From positions 98,679,698 through 98,743,697 of the forward strand of contig CM024758.1 of the NCBI GenBank assembly GCA_014218235.1: a stretch of DNA of 64,000 bases, written 5' to 3'. Within the stretch, counting starts at the first letter, position 1. The number at the start of each line of letters is the position of its first letter. Both the position numbers and the translations under genes were made by a program. Below are positions 1 through 12,189 of this stretch, piece after piece. Origin of the DNA: Colocasia esculenta. Lineage: Eukaryota > Streptophyta > Magnoliopsida > Alismatales > Araceae. The notes under the pieces were generated by a model that worked only from the letters and a program-made list of their open reading frames with translations, was not told where the DNA came from and ran no database searches.

Positions 1-258
1 ACACATACTGGAGTAGACGAATCTGAAGAACCAATTTGCTTATCTAAAGGAAATGAGGTCGAAGAAGTCGATCCACATGAGATAAAAGGGAGTAGTGGAA
101 GGCAAACATATATTGATGTAGGTCAGGTGTCTGGTGAAGATTCTGATGAGGTGGAGGAATATACCAGTGATGAATGTGAAAATGATGATGAAGATGGGGC
201 TGAATTAGATATATTGTCATCATCTGAGGAGGAATTTGTTGGATCGAGATGGCACTAA
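1..258 (+). CDS. C-terminal tail of a TNPD-like CACTA transposase gene (partial)
   Basis: Frame 1 is open from the window edge to a TAA at 256-258, giving about 85 residues. The peptide is strongly acidic, with DSDEVEEY, DDEDGAEL and SSSEEEF runs, and ends GSRWH. No catalytic domain is visible here. The assignment to the first CACTA gene rests on position (upstream of and co-oriented with the TNPA-like gene, inside a CACTA element) and on the acidic tail common in that family. The 5' part is outside the window. It could instead be the tail of an unrelated captured gene. Confidence 0.45.
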   Translation, partial: THTGVDESEEPICLSKGNEVEEVDPHEIKGSSGRQTYIDVGQVSGEDSDEVEEYTSDECENDDEDGAELDILSSSEEEFVGSRWH

Positions 259-1744
259 TGATGTCCTAGAGGGGGGTGAATAGGACTACTTGCACTTAAA
301 AAATATTTGAAAATAAACAACACTAAATAGAGTTGTTAGTGTTTAGTGTAGTGTGTGTGAAACAACTGAAAAACTTGGTGGAAACAATCACACAAATGCA
401 CAAGAGATTTTATCCTGGTTTAGCCCTTCCCGCATGGAAGTCCTACATCCAGTCCCCAAGCAACCTCTTGGGATTTCACTAAACTTCCAAGAGAACTTGG
501 CCTTCTCTCAACCTGAGAGGTATTACAATCTCACTTGCTCCCAAACAAGTCTTCCCTTACAAAGGGGTACAAAGATTACCTAAACCAATAGGTCTTCCCT
601 TCATAAGAGGGGCACTGTAGGGAACAAACCCCCTGCGGGTTATCTGATCACAGAAATGAAAAACACTTGAGTGCCTACTCACAAAAATTAGCAAAACATA
701 GAGAAACAGAAAGGAATACAAATGAGAATTGAAGCTCTAACTCTTTCTGAATCTAAGTGGGTGGACTGAGAAAGATCTACAGTCACTAAATGCCACCCAA
801 CAGAAAAAGACTTCTAAAAAGAACTGGAGAGCTTGAAGGTCGTAGACTGAAGAAGCAGCTCTCTTTCTTTTCACTTCAGTAGGGGCTTCTGAGACTTTTG
901 CTTGCAAAAATAGATGGGAGTTGTGTGCATTGCTGGGTTTTTCTAAGGGTATATATGTGTCTTGTTCAAAAACTCCAGCTTCTATATATGAACTTCAAAG
1001 CCCTTAAGTTTCCGTTTGAAACTGCCCATTAGAAATCTAGCAGTTTGAAGAATAGTCGTTGATCCTTTGGATGTAGACACTTTGAGACTTTTGTTATATT
1101 CGTCAGTCCTTCACCTTTTTGAGTTCCATAGTCTTTAGGCTATGTTGGTAGCTTCATGGCTCGAAAGACATCTTCATTAATGTTCTGTAAACTCCATGCT
1201 CAAGACAGAATGCTAAGTCATGCTTCATAAATGTTCTGCAAGAAAAGACAAGACAAAAAAGGATACCTCCATACTTTCGAAGGTAGGTAAGATGGAAATC
1301 TATGTAAAGTATAAAGAACCTCAGATGGACAGATGTTCAGTGCAATAAAGAGTAGACAGATAGTTGTATCTTGAAGGTAAGGGAAGGTTCTGACAGTGGT
1401 AGGTGAGCATTGACAGATATCCCATGCTGCTTATACTTACCATCACATTTACTGTAAAGCAACTTTCAAATGAAGAAGAACTGAACTTCTGACAAAAAGC
1501 AAGAGATCAATTTGTGTAATTATTTTAGATCTTATCGAGGATAATTTATGTGATCATTTTGAATATAATTTTTCTACCTAATAGAATATTTAAATGATGG
1601 TAGCAAGAAGAGCATTATTTTATAAGATATGTAAGTGTTATTCATTCCGTAAAGGATCCCATAGGGATAACAAGCATATTAAAATATATAAGATTAAGAT
1701 TTCATGGATTTTGAGAAATGACAAATTCATACAAAAATTATTAA
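259..1744. other. Intergenic stretch inside the CACTA element, unclassified repeat-like
   Basis: No credible coding region is seen; the short reading frames here lack domains or codon structure. The stretch opens with a motif at 262-288 containing cctagaggggggtgaatag. That motif looks like the edge of a dispersed repeat, but I cannot name a family and find no terminal repeats or TSD. The rest is AT-rich. Confidence 0.4.
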
Positions 1745-2215
1745 GTATCAAGTACATAGGAGTTGATGTAGGCTACTTCGACTTCTCTGAAGTCGGATTC
1801 AAAGATAAGAGATGCATGAAAAACTTCGACTATATAGAAGTCGCAGTAAGATTGATCATAAACTTGGACTTTTGGAAAGTCAGAGTGATAAGAGTTATCA
1901 TCAATTGGTCATACTTTGACTTCTAGGGAGTCGGAGTGCAAACAATAATAGACTTCGACTTTCAGGGAGTCGGAGTAAAAGGACTTCGACTTATTAGGAG
2001 TCGGAGTAAGAGGACTTCGACTTTTTAGGAGTCGGAGTGAGGTTCTTAATCGATATCTTACTTTGACTTTAAGGGAGTTGGAGTCCAGACAGACTTCGAC
2101 TTTTTAGGAGTCAAAGTACTGCTAGACTTCAACTTTTCAGAAGTCGGAGTATTAATGTTCAATTGATACGACATTTTGACTTTTCAGGAGTCGGAGTCTG
2201 AAGTCGGAGTTAGTA
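1745..2215. repeat. Tandem array of 26-bp imperfect palindromes (ACTTCGACT...AGTCGGAGT)
   Basis: About eleven units repeat a half-site gacttcgactt, a 4-6 bp variable core and the inverted half-site aggagtcggagt. The spacing shrinks to nearly head-to-tail between about 1915 and 2140. Each unit can fold on itself or be read as paired inverted binding sites. The array lies between the first gene's stop codon and the start of the second CACTA gene, so it could be the second gene's promoter or a transposase-binding block. That role is inference. Units differ by point changes, so the array is not very recent. Confidence 0.8.
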
Positions 2216-2666
2216 TGGTACATAGTATACGTTGTGGACTTAGAGAAATTTTCGTAAGACGGTGCTGATAGATAATGTATCATACATCATATTCCTTGTG
2301 GTATATTCCAATAGATTTGTTTGTAGAAAGTCTTAAAAGGTTTTGTCATAGCAAAAACACAATGCTTAAAACTTTAACAATGTTTTAAAATATAGTTGCT
2401 AAACAGAATTGGATATCATTTAAAAATGGGTAGAATTTTTTCATATCTGTTCAATATATTTAAAGTTGCCCACTTTCAATATAAGCAATTGACTAATGAA
2501 CATGAATTTTGATGTTCCCTATGAAGATATGGTGCGTGGAGCACGATCGGGCTCCAGTTCTGGGAGGAGGCTGAGTAGTGGGAGGGGTTCCTCTACGGCC
2601 TCAGGTATGTATATTTAAAGTTGTATTTTTCTTTGTGTATTATTTATGTCATTTAAATTGTTACAG

Positions 2667-3207
2667 CTTCTAATCTTTCTGTGCCTCCTCCTCTAACAGT
2701 AGGTATGTATATTTAAAGTTGTAGTTTTTTAGCATTGATTCACTTGTATTATTTATGCCATTAAATTTATTACAGGCTCGGGTTAGTTTACGCCTCCTCC
2801 TCCTACGGTAGCAAGTATGTATATTTGAATTTGTAAGTATTTGTATAGTTGTTATTTATATTTTTTAACATTTTATAATCTTGTATTTTTCTTTGTGCAT
2901 TATTTATACATATTATTTATGTCATTTAAATTGTTACAGCTTCTGGTCCTTTTGTGCCTCCTCCTCTGGCAGCAGGTAAGTCTTGTTTTGAAGTTGTAAG
3001 TAATTGTATATTGCTAATATATTTTGTTATTTCTTTCTCATTCTAACAGGATCGAGTCCTCCCTCCCACGCTCCTACGCTTCCTACCCCTGCGACAGTAT
3101 GTATTCAAAGTTGTAGTTTCTTTGCGCATTGATTCACTTGTATTATTTATGCCATTAAAATTCCTACAGCTCGGGTCAGTTTACGCCTCCTCCTTCTACG
3201 GTAGTAG
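2667..3207 (+). repeat. Tandem cassette of six duplicated proline-rich micro-exons
   Basis: Micro-exons at 2667-2702, 2776-2814, 2940-2975, 3050-3096 and 3170-3207 follow the phase-1 donor at 2604, and a seventh related start begins at 3309. Two of them are exactly 36 nt and phase 1-1. They encode short Ser/Gly plus PPP units such as ASNLSVPPPLTVG and ASGPFVPPPLAAG. The separating introns are also similar (gtatgtatatttaaag or gtatgtatatttgaat at the donor, ttacag at the acceptor), so exon plus intron was duplicated as a unit of about 75-165 bp. The 2776 copy has CAG changed to TAG, and the 3170 copy is one base short. Confidence 0.75.
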
Positions 3208-3913
3208 GTATGTATATTTGAATTTGTAAGTATTTGTATAGTCGTTATTTATATTCTTTAACATTTTCTATTCTTGTACATTACTTCTGTCTGTCAAATT
3301 TTGTACAGGACCGAGTGCTTCCGCACCTCCAGTTTTTTTGGTAGGTGCATCTACAATGCCAGAGGTAGAGGATGATGTCAATCTACAGGAGGGGGGAGGC
3401 AGTTTCTATGATGGCACTCTGCGGGAGGTGTGGATAAATGGGTACGTAATATCTTTATATGTATCTTTTATTACAGACAGTTATTTAGTGCATAAATTCA
3501 TTGTAACAAGTTACATATTATAGAGATAAAATAGAGCCGGCCAAGCGTCTCAATTCGTCACAAGATCAATTAGGCACATTTCCTAGGCCTATTCATAGAT
3601 TCAACGATTTCCCAATGGACGTCCAGAAGTTGTTGTATCAAATGTTTATGGTATGTAATTTCTTATTATAATCTATTTGTTTTATTACTCCTATATTCAG
3701 TAAACTAACTCTTATCTGTACAGAGCAATCATCGATTCACACGTCCTTCAGACGAGGTGCGATCTCAATTAGTATGGATGGCCACCGCCCGATAGGGTTG
3801 TTCATAATTCGGTTCAAACCGAAAAACCGAACCGAACCGGCCAGTTCGGTTCGGTTCGGTTTGGCACTCTACACGGTTCAGTTCGGCTTCACTTCCTGAA
3901 ACCGAATAACCGA

Positions 3914-3941
<28 letters not shown>
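3914..3941. repeat. (TA)n microsatellite
   Basis: A pure TA dinucleotide run lies in the core of the hAT MITE, directly before its tRNA-like segment. Confidence 0.9.
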
Positions 3942-3946
<5 letters not shown>

Positions 3947-3961
3947 TTAATAACTCAACAA

Positions 3962-4170
3962 AGTGTAGAACAGTTGGTTAGCGTTGGGTGCTGCAGCGCC
4001 TGGCGCCTATGAAGGCTTGAGTTCGAAACCGATCTCCCGCTAAACAGACATTTTTTTTGTCAAAAAAGGTGACATATCTGAGATCTGTTGTAAAAACATG
4101 TCAAAAGCAAGATTCAAACACCCCACCTCTCGTAGAAAAGACCAGCGCCTTAGCCATTAAGACAAGCGCG
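3962..4170. other. Two tRNA-like (pol III promoter-like) segments facing each other inside the MITE
   Basis: On the plus strand a box A-like ttggttagcgttggg (about 3971) is followed by a box B-like gagttcgaaacc (about 4018). On the minus strand a box A-like taatggctaaggcgc (about 4155) is followed by a box B-like ggtgtttgaatcttgc. Neither folds into an obvious complete tRNA by eye, so these are better read as tRNA-derived SINE heads carried by the MITE than as tRNA genes. Confidence 0.45.
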
Positions 4171-4593
4171 CGGCTGTGTAAGATAGAGAATTACACTTCG
4201 GTTTAAACCGAACCGAACTAGTTCGGTTCGGTTCGGGTTGACCTTGGGATTCGGTTCGGTCGGTTTGACAAAAAAATGAGTCAACTCGAACCGAACCAAA
4301 CTGTGTTCACCCCTACCGCCCGATCAAATTTTAAACATTTGTTGTATAATGCGAGAAAAAATGCACAGAGAGTTTGTAAGAGTCCAGACTCGACTCTTTG
4401 GAGGGAGCGCTCACTGACATGGATGAGGAGAGACTACTGGCAAGGTCTGTGCAACATATGGGCCGCAGAGAGATGGCAAGAAACCTTTACAACAATGAAA
4501 GTGAATCAAGCTGCCAATCCAGAGGCCAACAAGCATACAAGTGGGTTCGTCTCCTTTGCGACCCATCAATCCATATTGGTAAGCCATCTGTCC

Positions 4594-7082
4594 TGTAGCA
4601 CCCCAAAAATTTAGTCATTTAAAAATAAAGAATAAATTGAAAATAATAGTTTAATATTTATCAAGGTGGTTAAAACATACGTGCCATGATCGTATGTGTG
4701 AAAGACGCGATTAAAATGAAATAAATCCCATAATTGGTCTCCTAATGAGACAAGACAATTAGTGGATAATTTTTGTGCCAAACAAATACTCTTAGCTCAA
4801 AGAACAAGAACCCAACAAGAAGAAATCCCCAAAATTCGTAACCCTATTTAAGCAGAAAATAGAAAGGGCAATTATGGCAAAATCTAAGGCAATTAGACAT
4901 ACATAGCAACCCAAATTCGTGCCTAACCATACTAGGAGGTTTCCTAATAGCTCACACACTCTAATTGGGATGGGAATTCCTCAAACAATGAAGGGTTCAT
5001 GCTTGAACCGCAACCCTTATTTCATAGTTGTAATGGGACTAATAAACAACCCTAAACACTTAAGTACTCCTCCTAAGACCCTTGGAGACGAGTTTACCAT
5101 TAGTTGGGGTTGTGAGGAGATTGCTTGAGCATCAGAGGAGGAGGAGATCGCCCCCAACCGGAGCCATCTTCCCCTACTTGCGTTCTGCAACAATCTACAG
5201 AAGACTCTTCTTAGCATCGACCAAAGGTAGGTGTTCTCAGGCTAAACTTGAATAAATCATATACCATGTGAAAGCTTATCGAGTCTAGTTTCATTTGTAG
5301 TTGTTTTCCCCAATTTTCATCAATCATGCACCGAGTATTAAGCGTTTTCCAAACATCGCGCATGGGTAGGGATATAGCATTCATGTCGGTTTCATGCATT
5401 AGGTCAACCCAAGATCGTAGTTCTCTTCTACTCATCATCCCCTACAACTTCCATGTTCATAGTTTTGTCTAGAGAGCCCTAAATCTTGAGTTATAAGCGT
5501 TGCATGCATGGTGGTACCATTTTTAATCGTTTTCAAGCAAGATCCATAAATGCGACCACACCAGTCGTCACTTTCTTCATTGCATGAACGTGATGTACTA
5601 GACCGTCGCATTCACATGAAAGGCGACAAAACTTTCGCCGCGATTATGTCTTTGACTCGACCGTTCTGACACATGAAACTGTGTGTCGCGTGGGTTTCAG
5701 TGCCGGTCTAGAACGTGACGGGTCATGCCGTCACGATTTGACTAGTTTTCCCGCCCTTCTTTTCGGATAGCTTTTATATTCGGATTTTGAAAACACCTCT
5801 TGGACGCGTTGGTTGTACCATTGAAGTTCCCTGGAGATAGCGTGCATTTCCTTTCTTGTCTCGTTCTCGTGAGTGTGACATTATAATCTTGGACTCAAGC
5901 CATTAATGTAAAGATTTAACTAAAGTGTAAATTACGCCATTATGCTGCCGAAATTCTCTCTTGACTATTGTTATCATGAAATTATGTTCACATGCCTAGT
6001 TTCTATTGAAATCATCATGAACGTGATATTGAAATGTTTACTTCTTGAAACTCTTGATATTGGCCATGAATGACTGTGGGTATCTACATTTAAAAATCGT
6101 GAGATGCTGATTGGGCACGGCGAGTGTCCAAGGGCTCTAGTCTAACCCCAATGGAGAGTCAAAATATACTGTTAACCATGAGGTATAATGATTACTGGTG
6201 TCGCATCTGCGTTGGGAAATAATGTCATGTTGAATGCTGGATACATAAACCACATACACGTGTCCTAGTGTGCATTCCAAGGTGGCATATATCCTTAGTG
6301 CACATTAGTGTCTTCGTGCCTAATTAAGTGTTAAGTGATAAAAGTTCGTGCTCGTGCGTGTTTGCTTATGTGATATGGCCATCCTGCATTTATTGCAAAT
6401 AAGTGACATCTTGCGTTCTTGTACACTATTGACATCTCACGTTCTTATAATTAATTGATATATTGTGTGCTTGTACATAGTGATCTATTGCTAGTTTCTA
6501 TCTGTTACCCTCATCTAGATCTTGTTCAATCGCTATCGTTCAATCTATCTTGTTCATGTATCTTGATTATATGGATTTATCATCATGCCATACCTGTTAA
6601 TCTGCTGCTTGCCTAGTTCTAAATTAATAATCACTTATATCATTGCCCGCACATTAAGATATAAATCTTACTGAATAGTTGATCATTTCCTACTTTTCAA
6701 CACTTATAGGTGGCATTGAGGAAGAAGCTGAAGGTCAAGACTATGAAGGGAAGCATCAGAGTGAGAGTGTGTTTCAACCTTAGCGTCTATAGTTAGTTAC
6801 CTGCAAGTAGTTTGATGTAGTAGACTACGAGGTTTATGTAATTTTTCCTTTATTGAGTCTTAGTCCTGTAGATCAATAATGAAAGAGTTGTATTAGTTCT
6901 ATTTGAAACAAGGTATTTGATTTGAATACAAGCTTAGTTGCATTCATTATGTGGGCCTATATTATGCATGTGTTGTCAACATCTGTGCTCACTAGCTAGA
7001 GGCTTATTTGCGACTGCTAACGTCTCGAAATATCAAATTTAATTCTCCAAATATATCGCTGCGTAATTCTCAGGACGTGACA
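4594..7082. mobile_element. Long non-coding TG...CA element, solo-LTR-like
   Basis: This 2.49-kb insertion begins TGTAGCACCCCAAAAATTTA and ends GGACGTGACA. It is flanked by a near-perfect 5-bp repeat (tgtcc 4589-4593, tgttc 7083-7087) and interrupts an intron of the CACTA second gene just after a GT donor. It has no coding region, PBS or internal retrotransposon domain. TG...CA ends plus a 5-bp TSD fit a solo LTR. The closely similar layout of the elements at 8083-12189 and 45756-50555 suggests one class. The autonomous partner is not in the window. Confidence 0.65.
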
Positions 7083-7689
7083 TGTTCGTTTGTGGTATAA
7101 TTTATTTATATAGGTACTCATTTATGTAATGTTTTTTCTGTGAAATCGGAAAATGAGTTAAAATGGCCTCCGACATTTCAGGAGGTGTTTGATAAGACAC
7201 ATAAGAAAAAAAGGGAACGAATCAGTACATTAGCGACAGAGCTCGGGAGGTTGCAGTAAGTATTTACAGTCTAGCTGCTATTTATTTTTTCTCGCTACAT
7301 ATTAATAGTAAATTATCAATTTTATTTTTTTGTAGGAGTCGTATAGCCAGCAGAAGACAGAGAAGTATGTCGAGGAGGAGAAGCAGCCGCAATTAGATTC
7401 TGAGGTATAGGTTGCGGCATTTGGTGCCCTAAAGAAAGGCCATGTGTATGGTTTTTGGCACAGTATGGACACACCAAGGGTTATCTAGCGCCTCGAGTTC
7501 AGGCTCACAGGCGACTAGTGCATTCACCCACCTGGTGCTCCAGGTACTTCTCTCAGTGAGATGATGGGCTTCATTCGAGATGATGGGCTTCATCGACATC
7601 AACACGAGCCCCTCATGTGAGTAAATTGATTTTATTTTAATTCTCTATTTTAACAGTCAATTTTTAATCATTAAGTTTAAAATATCAGA

Positions 7690-8082
7690 ACTTAGGTTTG
7701 GGCATCCAAAATAAGGAATACCTATCAGATCGACATTCGATTTGTTTCAACACTGTCGGACCTATGAGCGTGACTTATAGAAACTGACAAGGTTCAAATC
7801 GGACTCCCAGTTTGAGCTCGGCGCTCAAATTCACATTAAGCAAGTTAGTTTAGTTTAAAAAGGAAGAACATATGTTTGGGGGTCCAAAATTAGAAATACT
7901 AATCCGATCGGCCTCCGGTTTGTTCTAGTACGGCCGGGGCAATGAGTGTGAGTTGTAAAAAACTAATGGAGTTCAAATTGGACTCTCGATTTGAGCTTGA
8001 CACTCAAATTCACATTAAGCAAGTTAGTTTACTTTTGTTAAAAAAAGGAAGAACTTAGGTTTTGGGGTTCAAAATTAGAAAT
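7690..8082. repeat. About 175-bp tandem repeat array, left part
   Basis: Units share cttaggtttgggggtccaaa, then ccgatcggcctccggtttgt, gagtgtgacttgtg, gttcaaatcggactcccg and caaattcacattaagcaag. Copies begin near 7690, 7867 and 8051. The third copy is cut by the element at 8083 and continues at 12190. The array lies in an intron of the CACTA second gene and has no coding function visible. Confidence 0.85.
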
Positions 8083-8804
8083 TGTAAGGCCCCTAATTTC
8101 TTTTCCCACTTCTGTTTTATGGTATGGTGTTTACTTATTTTGCATAAATGGCATGCATGAAGATGATGCATATTATAGATATAAATCTTGCATGTGTATA
8201 TGCGAAGATGTATGTTTATATATGTGAATATAAGTAATTGGCCAATTTTGTGTATAAGGTATCTATTCAAATATTATGCAAGTACCATCTAAATATTGAA
8301 GTATACCTTATATTGCCCATTTCATAAATATTGTGTGCGAAGTATGAAGTGCATATGTGTAGGTGCGTATGTAGATTATCATATGCATGTGATAATTGTG
8401 TACTTAATTTTACATATGTAACACCTTGGTATACTTAGGTATGCATGAGTATACTTAGTTGTAAACGTTGTTCATTTTCATGGTGTAGTTAAGGTGTACA
8501 TGGTACTTGTACATTTTAATATACATATAAAGTGCAAGTATGGTAGGTGTATTTAGTAGTGTATATGGAAATCCTATATTCCTCACGAATAACATGCATG
8601 TATTCTGTGATAACTAGGTGAGAATAAGCGATTAGCTAAATTGTGCATAGAGTACATATTAAGGAATTCCATGCCTATAGTACTTAAGTAATGTTGTGCA
8701 AGCTTAGTCTAATTACCGGTGTGCGTGTTATTGTATTATCTATTCGTGTATAATATACGTAAGTATGTTACATCCGTGTACGTATGCTATATATATATAT
8801 ATCT

Positions 8805-8840
<36 letters not shown>

Positions 8841-11800
8841 CATTGTATGCGTATGAAGATATTCATGTACGTGTTATTATCTTGATGTACCTGTGTATGC
8901 ATGTGTGTGATTAATAGTAAATATTGGGGTTACATGGTGTAGTGGTGTATACACTATGCTACATAGGTTTCATGTGTATATATGTGTGGATTAAGCTTGG
9001 TTCTGCATGATTTTAAGTTCTGGCAGAAGGATGTCTTGGCGTCAACATGGATGGACGCCCATAATATGTCAGCGTCCATATCGACTGACGCCAACCCTAA
9101 TGTAGCCGTCCATGGATGTGGACGCCATATCCCTAATTTTCTGTGCGCAACAGAGCGCAGAGAACACCCATTGGGCCAGACTTCTGATTGGGGAGATGTC
9201 TTCCCACCGGCCCTTTCATGTCCCTTCAGCCCTGCACGAGCCCCTCTTGTTCCCTAGTTTATGAAACACCCCCTTTGGCAACCTAGAGAGCTGTCTTGGC
9301 TCTTTACTAGAAAGGAAACCCTAACAGAGAAAGAGAGGAAGGACTGACCTTGGAGGGCTTGGATCCGGCGACTGGAGCGTTTCCTGGTGATCTTCTACGA
9401 CAAGGAGAAAGACCATACGTAGGAGGAGGCTCCCCCGGCGCTGGACTGCGGCCTACAACCCCCTAGAACCCGGAGCCAAGGAGTTTTGGAGGCTTCTTGG
9501 CACTGCCCAAGGAGAGCTTCTCCGGCCATTAGATCCGTTTGGAGATTTATTCAGAGGCAAGTAACCCATAGATCTCAATCCCATACATGTTCCCTAGGTC
9601 CCAGTAATTTTATGGATTTTAAATCGTGTCCTGGACCCTCCTTTTCACTGAGTATTTGGGGTTCGGTCTGTGCTGTTGCACAGACAGGAACTTGGCGTCA
9701 ATGCCATTGACGCCAAGGTCTCCCATAGGCGTCCAGCGATCGTGCCGTCAAAACTCTTGAACGGCCAGAGGTTGCCGCCAAGTTCTTCAGGATAGAACAG
9801 TGAGCTGTTCTTCCTGATAGATGATTATTTTCGATATGTTTTCGCCATGAGGATATAGTGTAAATCCTATATGCTATGTAAAATGGATAATGTGCGTGTG
9901 TGGAAATTTCTGCATTTTCTGTGGATGGCAGGAATTCTTTTGATTATTGAAATACATGTTGGAAAAAGGATGGATTATGCATGTTCATCTACTGTCTACC
10001 TAATTCCTGAGAATTTAATGCCCTAGATTTTTCTATACCATGTGTATATGTATCAGTCCATGCCCTGAAAATTTGAGAATTTTTCCATGACTGTGAATTT
10101 ACTGAAAATTCTGTTTTGGAAATAGGAGACATGCATAGGAATTGTAAAATCTACAGTAAATTGTGTATTGTGCAATAAATCCGAGGAAAATTTCTGTGTT
10201 GACAAATATGTTAGGTTCAGGACTGTGAACTGTTAAACCCGATGTTCATGTTATGTTCCATGTTAAATCAAATTATGAACGGCATGAGATTTCATGTTTT
10301 AATTTCTGTAAATGTAATATGGTTCAGAAAAATATGAAAATTTGCGTGTGTGATTATAAACCTGAAATGTGTCTGTGGTTAAAATCTCAGGTTGTTTTGA
10401 TAACAGTAAGTATCGTTATGGATTTTTAATGAGAAAAACGACTATGTGAGCGTGTTAATTGTGATTTGATGTGATTCAGTAGATTTCGGTATAGTTATAT
10501 CTGTATTATGAGTATTTGGTAGTTGCAACAGTGAAGTTAAAATCAGTGAATGAGGACTTATGTGTGTGTGAATTTTTGCATGAGTGTGTATGCATGAGAC
10601 ATGGGAAAACAAGTGGTATAAGTGTGTAAAACGGTTAATGTGATAAAGATAACCAAATATGCCCATAAGACACTGCCACCTTAGATGCTTGGAGCTGTAC
10701 TGTAGTGGTGCCCCTACGGGAAAGCTCAAAGTGTTACACCCTAGGAAAGGGTCTTGATAAAGTGTACACCCTGGCAAAGGGTCTTGTAAAATCCTGGAGG
10801 TGGACAAGTTCCACTGGTAATGGTGGGAAGGGCTTTCCCCGGTTTCTGCAGAGACTAAGACTTATCACTGCGCCGGTGATTAAGTAAGCGAATGTGACCA
10901 AGTGTGTTTATGTGACATCTAATGGTGGTTTGGGCTGTCTTGGCATTTAAGTGAAAATAACCATAAGTGTGATGTGAAAAGTGACATGTGTTCAATAGCA
11001 CAAGGTATGTGCGAGATATGTGTAAAGTGGCACAGGTTATGTGCAAAAGTGAAGTGATAAGAAGTGTGTGAATGTGAAAGAGGAATTAATGGCAAATGTG
11101 TATGAGTATTGTGTGATAGAACAAAGTGAGTGTATGTGAAAGCCAAGGTTCATCATGTGGTTATGTGTAATGAGAAAATAGTATAAGTGTAAATGACAAT
11201 AGTGTTGATTGATAAATTGTTTATTGATGTGTACAAATGTGTATGTGTATGTGTTTATGTATAACTTATTGCTAAAAGTGATGTTACTACTAGTACCAAA
11301 ATGTAAGTATATGCTTTCATATTCATGGAATTTGAATGGTTGGATGCACATGTGTGTAGTATCATGTTGTATAGTTAAAGTGATCCCTATGTAAGGGTAA
11401 AAGGAATGTCATAGATTTTATAGAAAATCAGCAAGCTAAATGTAAGTAAATTGTTATGGTTGTATGCAAAGTGAGTTAGAAATCATGCTAGCAATGAAAC
11501 CTATCTCGTATATGTTTTTCCACGACTTAGTTATGAAGTTTTACAATGATGTGAGTAAAGTGTGAAGGTATGTAAATGTGTATTTGTACTTATGATAATG
11601 ACGCCATGTTATTAGAAATCTTATTAGATTATAGTTTTACATGTGTTAGAATAGATGTTTAATACAATCCCATGTGAACCTATTTTGTTTATAGCACAAG
11701 CATGTATGATTAAATTGCTGAAATTCTATGGTGTTAAATTGTTAAAAAGCATGTATGTATTGAATCTTAAGTTACTTGCTGAGTCTATTGCATAGACTCA

Positions 11801-12189
11801 CTCTTGCTAATCATTTCAGGAATTAGCAGTGGAGGAGCTAGCAGGAATTGAAGTGGAGTTGGACTAAGTGATTGAAGAGTTGTAGTTGATATTCCATAAG
11901 TATGTAATGCTACAATTGGAAATTTGGATTTTGTTCAAATGTACTTGGAGTCGGCTATGTAATTGAAACATTTTGTACTTATGTTATCTCTTGTTGAACT
12001 ATACAGACTGTGGTATGTGGATTTAAAGTTGATGGAATGAGATTCATTTAAATTCCGTTGCATTTATTTAATTCTATTTGTGTATATCTCAGCTCATTTG
12101 TTACTTGTTGGGGTATTCTCCCCTGTAGCGGCTTGCTCTCATCCGACGTGGGTTGGTGTAACCGTACCGGGTGGAAGTGGGTCGTTGCA
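8083..12189. mobile_element. Long non-coding TG...CA element, solo-LTR-like, inside a satellite unit
   Basis: This 4.1-kb insertion starts TGTAAGGCCCCTAATTTC and ends GGGTCGTTGCA. It sits inside one unit of the 175-bp array, whose sequence stops at ...ttagaaat and resumes after 12189 as aatataacccgatcg. The TSD is only partly resolvable (gaaat against an overlapping (c)aaat). The interior has clustered GGCGTC/GACGCC motifs near 9040-9130 and 9690-9750 that also occur in the 45756-50555 element. It has gene-like GC-rich blocks but no open coding region or recognisable domain. It is probably a long solo LTR or related non-autonomous element. Confidence 0.6.
8788..8840. repeat. AT-rich (TA)n microsatellite
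   Basis: A nearly pure TA run, interrupted once by ctc and once by aa, inside the long non-coding element. Confidence 0.85.

Larger units (their letters stand above)
3793..4315. mobile_element. hAT-type MITE with CGGTTCGGTT subterminal repeats
   Basis: The 523-bp element starts TAGGGTTGTTCA, and its other end reads TAGGGGTGAACA on the opposite strand. It is flanked by a perfect 8-bp TSD, CCGCCCGA (3785-3792 and 4316-4323). Both subterminal parts carry inverted arrays of the motif ccgaaccgaa/ttcggttcgg. It splits a CACTA exon, and removing it with one TSD copy restores the reading frame (...TARSNFKHLLY...). The core holds a TA microsatellite and two tRNA-like stretches. No coding capacity was seen. 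Confidence 0.9.

Noticed and set aside
1594..1926. 110-codon plus-strand open frame
   Set aside because: It runs into the palindromic array, shows no domain or plausible splice structure, and its repeats explain its openness.
10442..11394. Cluster of open frames on both strands
   Set aside because: GT/CA-rich low-complexity sequence inside a long non-coding element gives chance frames such as His/Thr-rich peptides; no domain.
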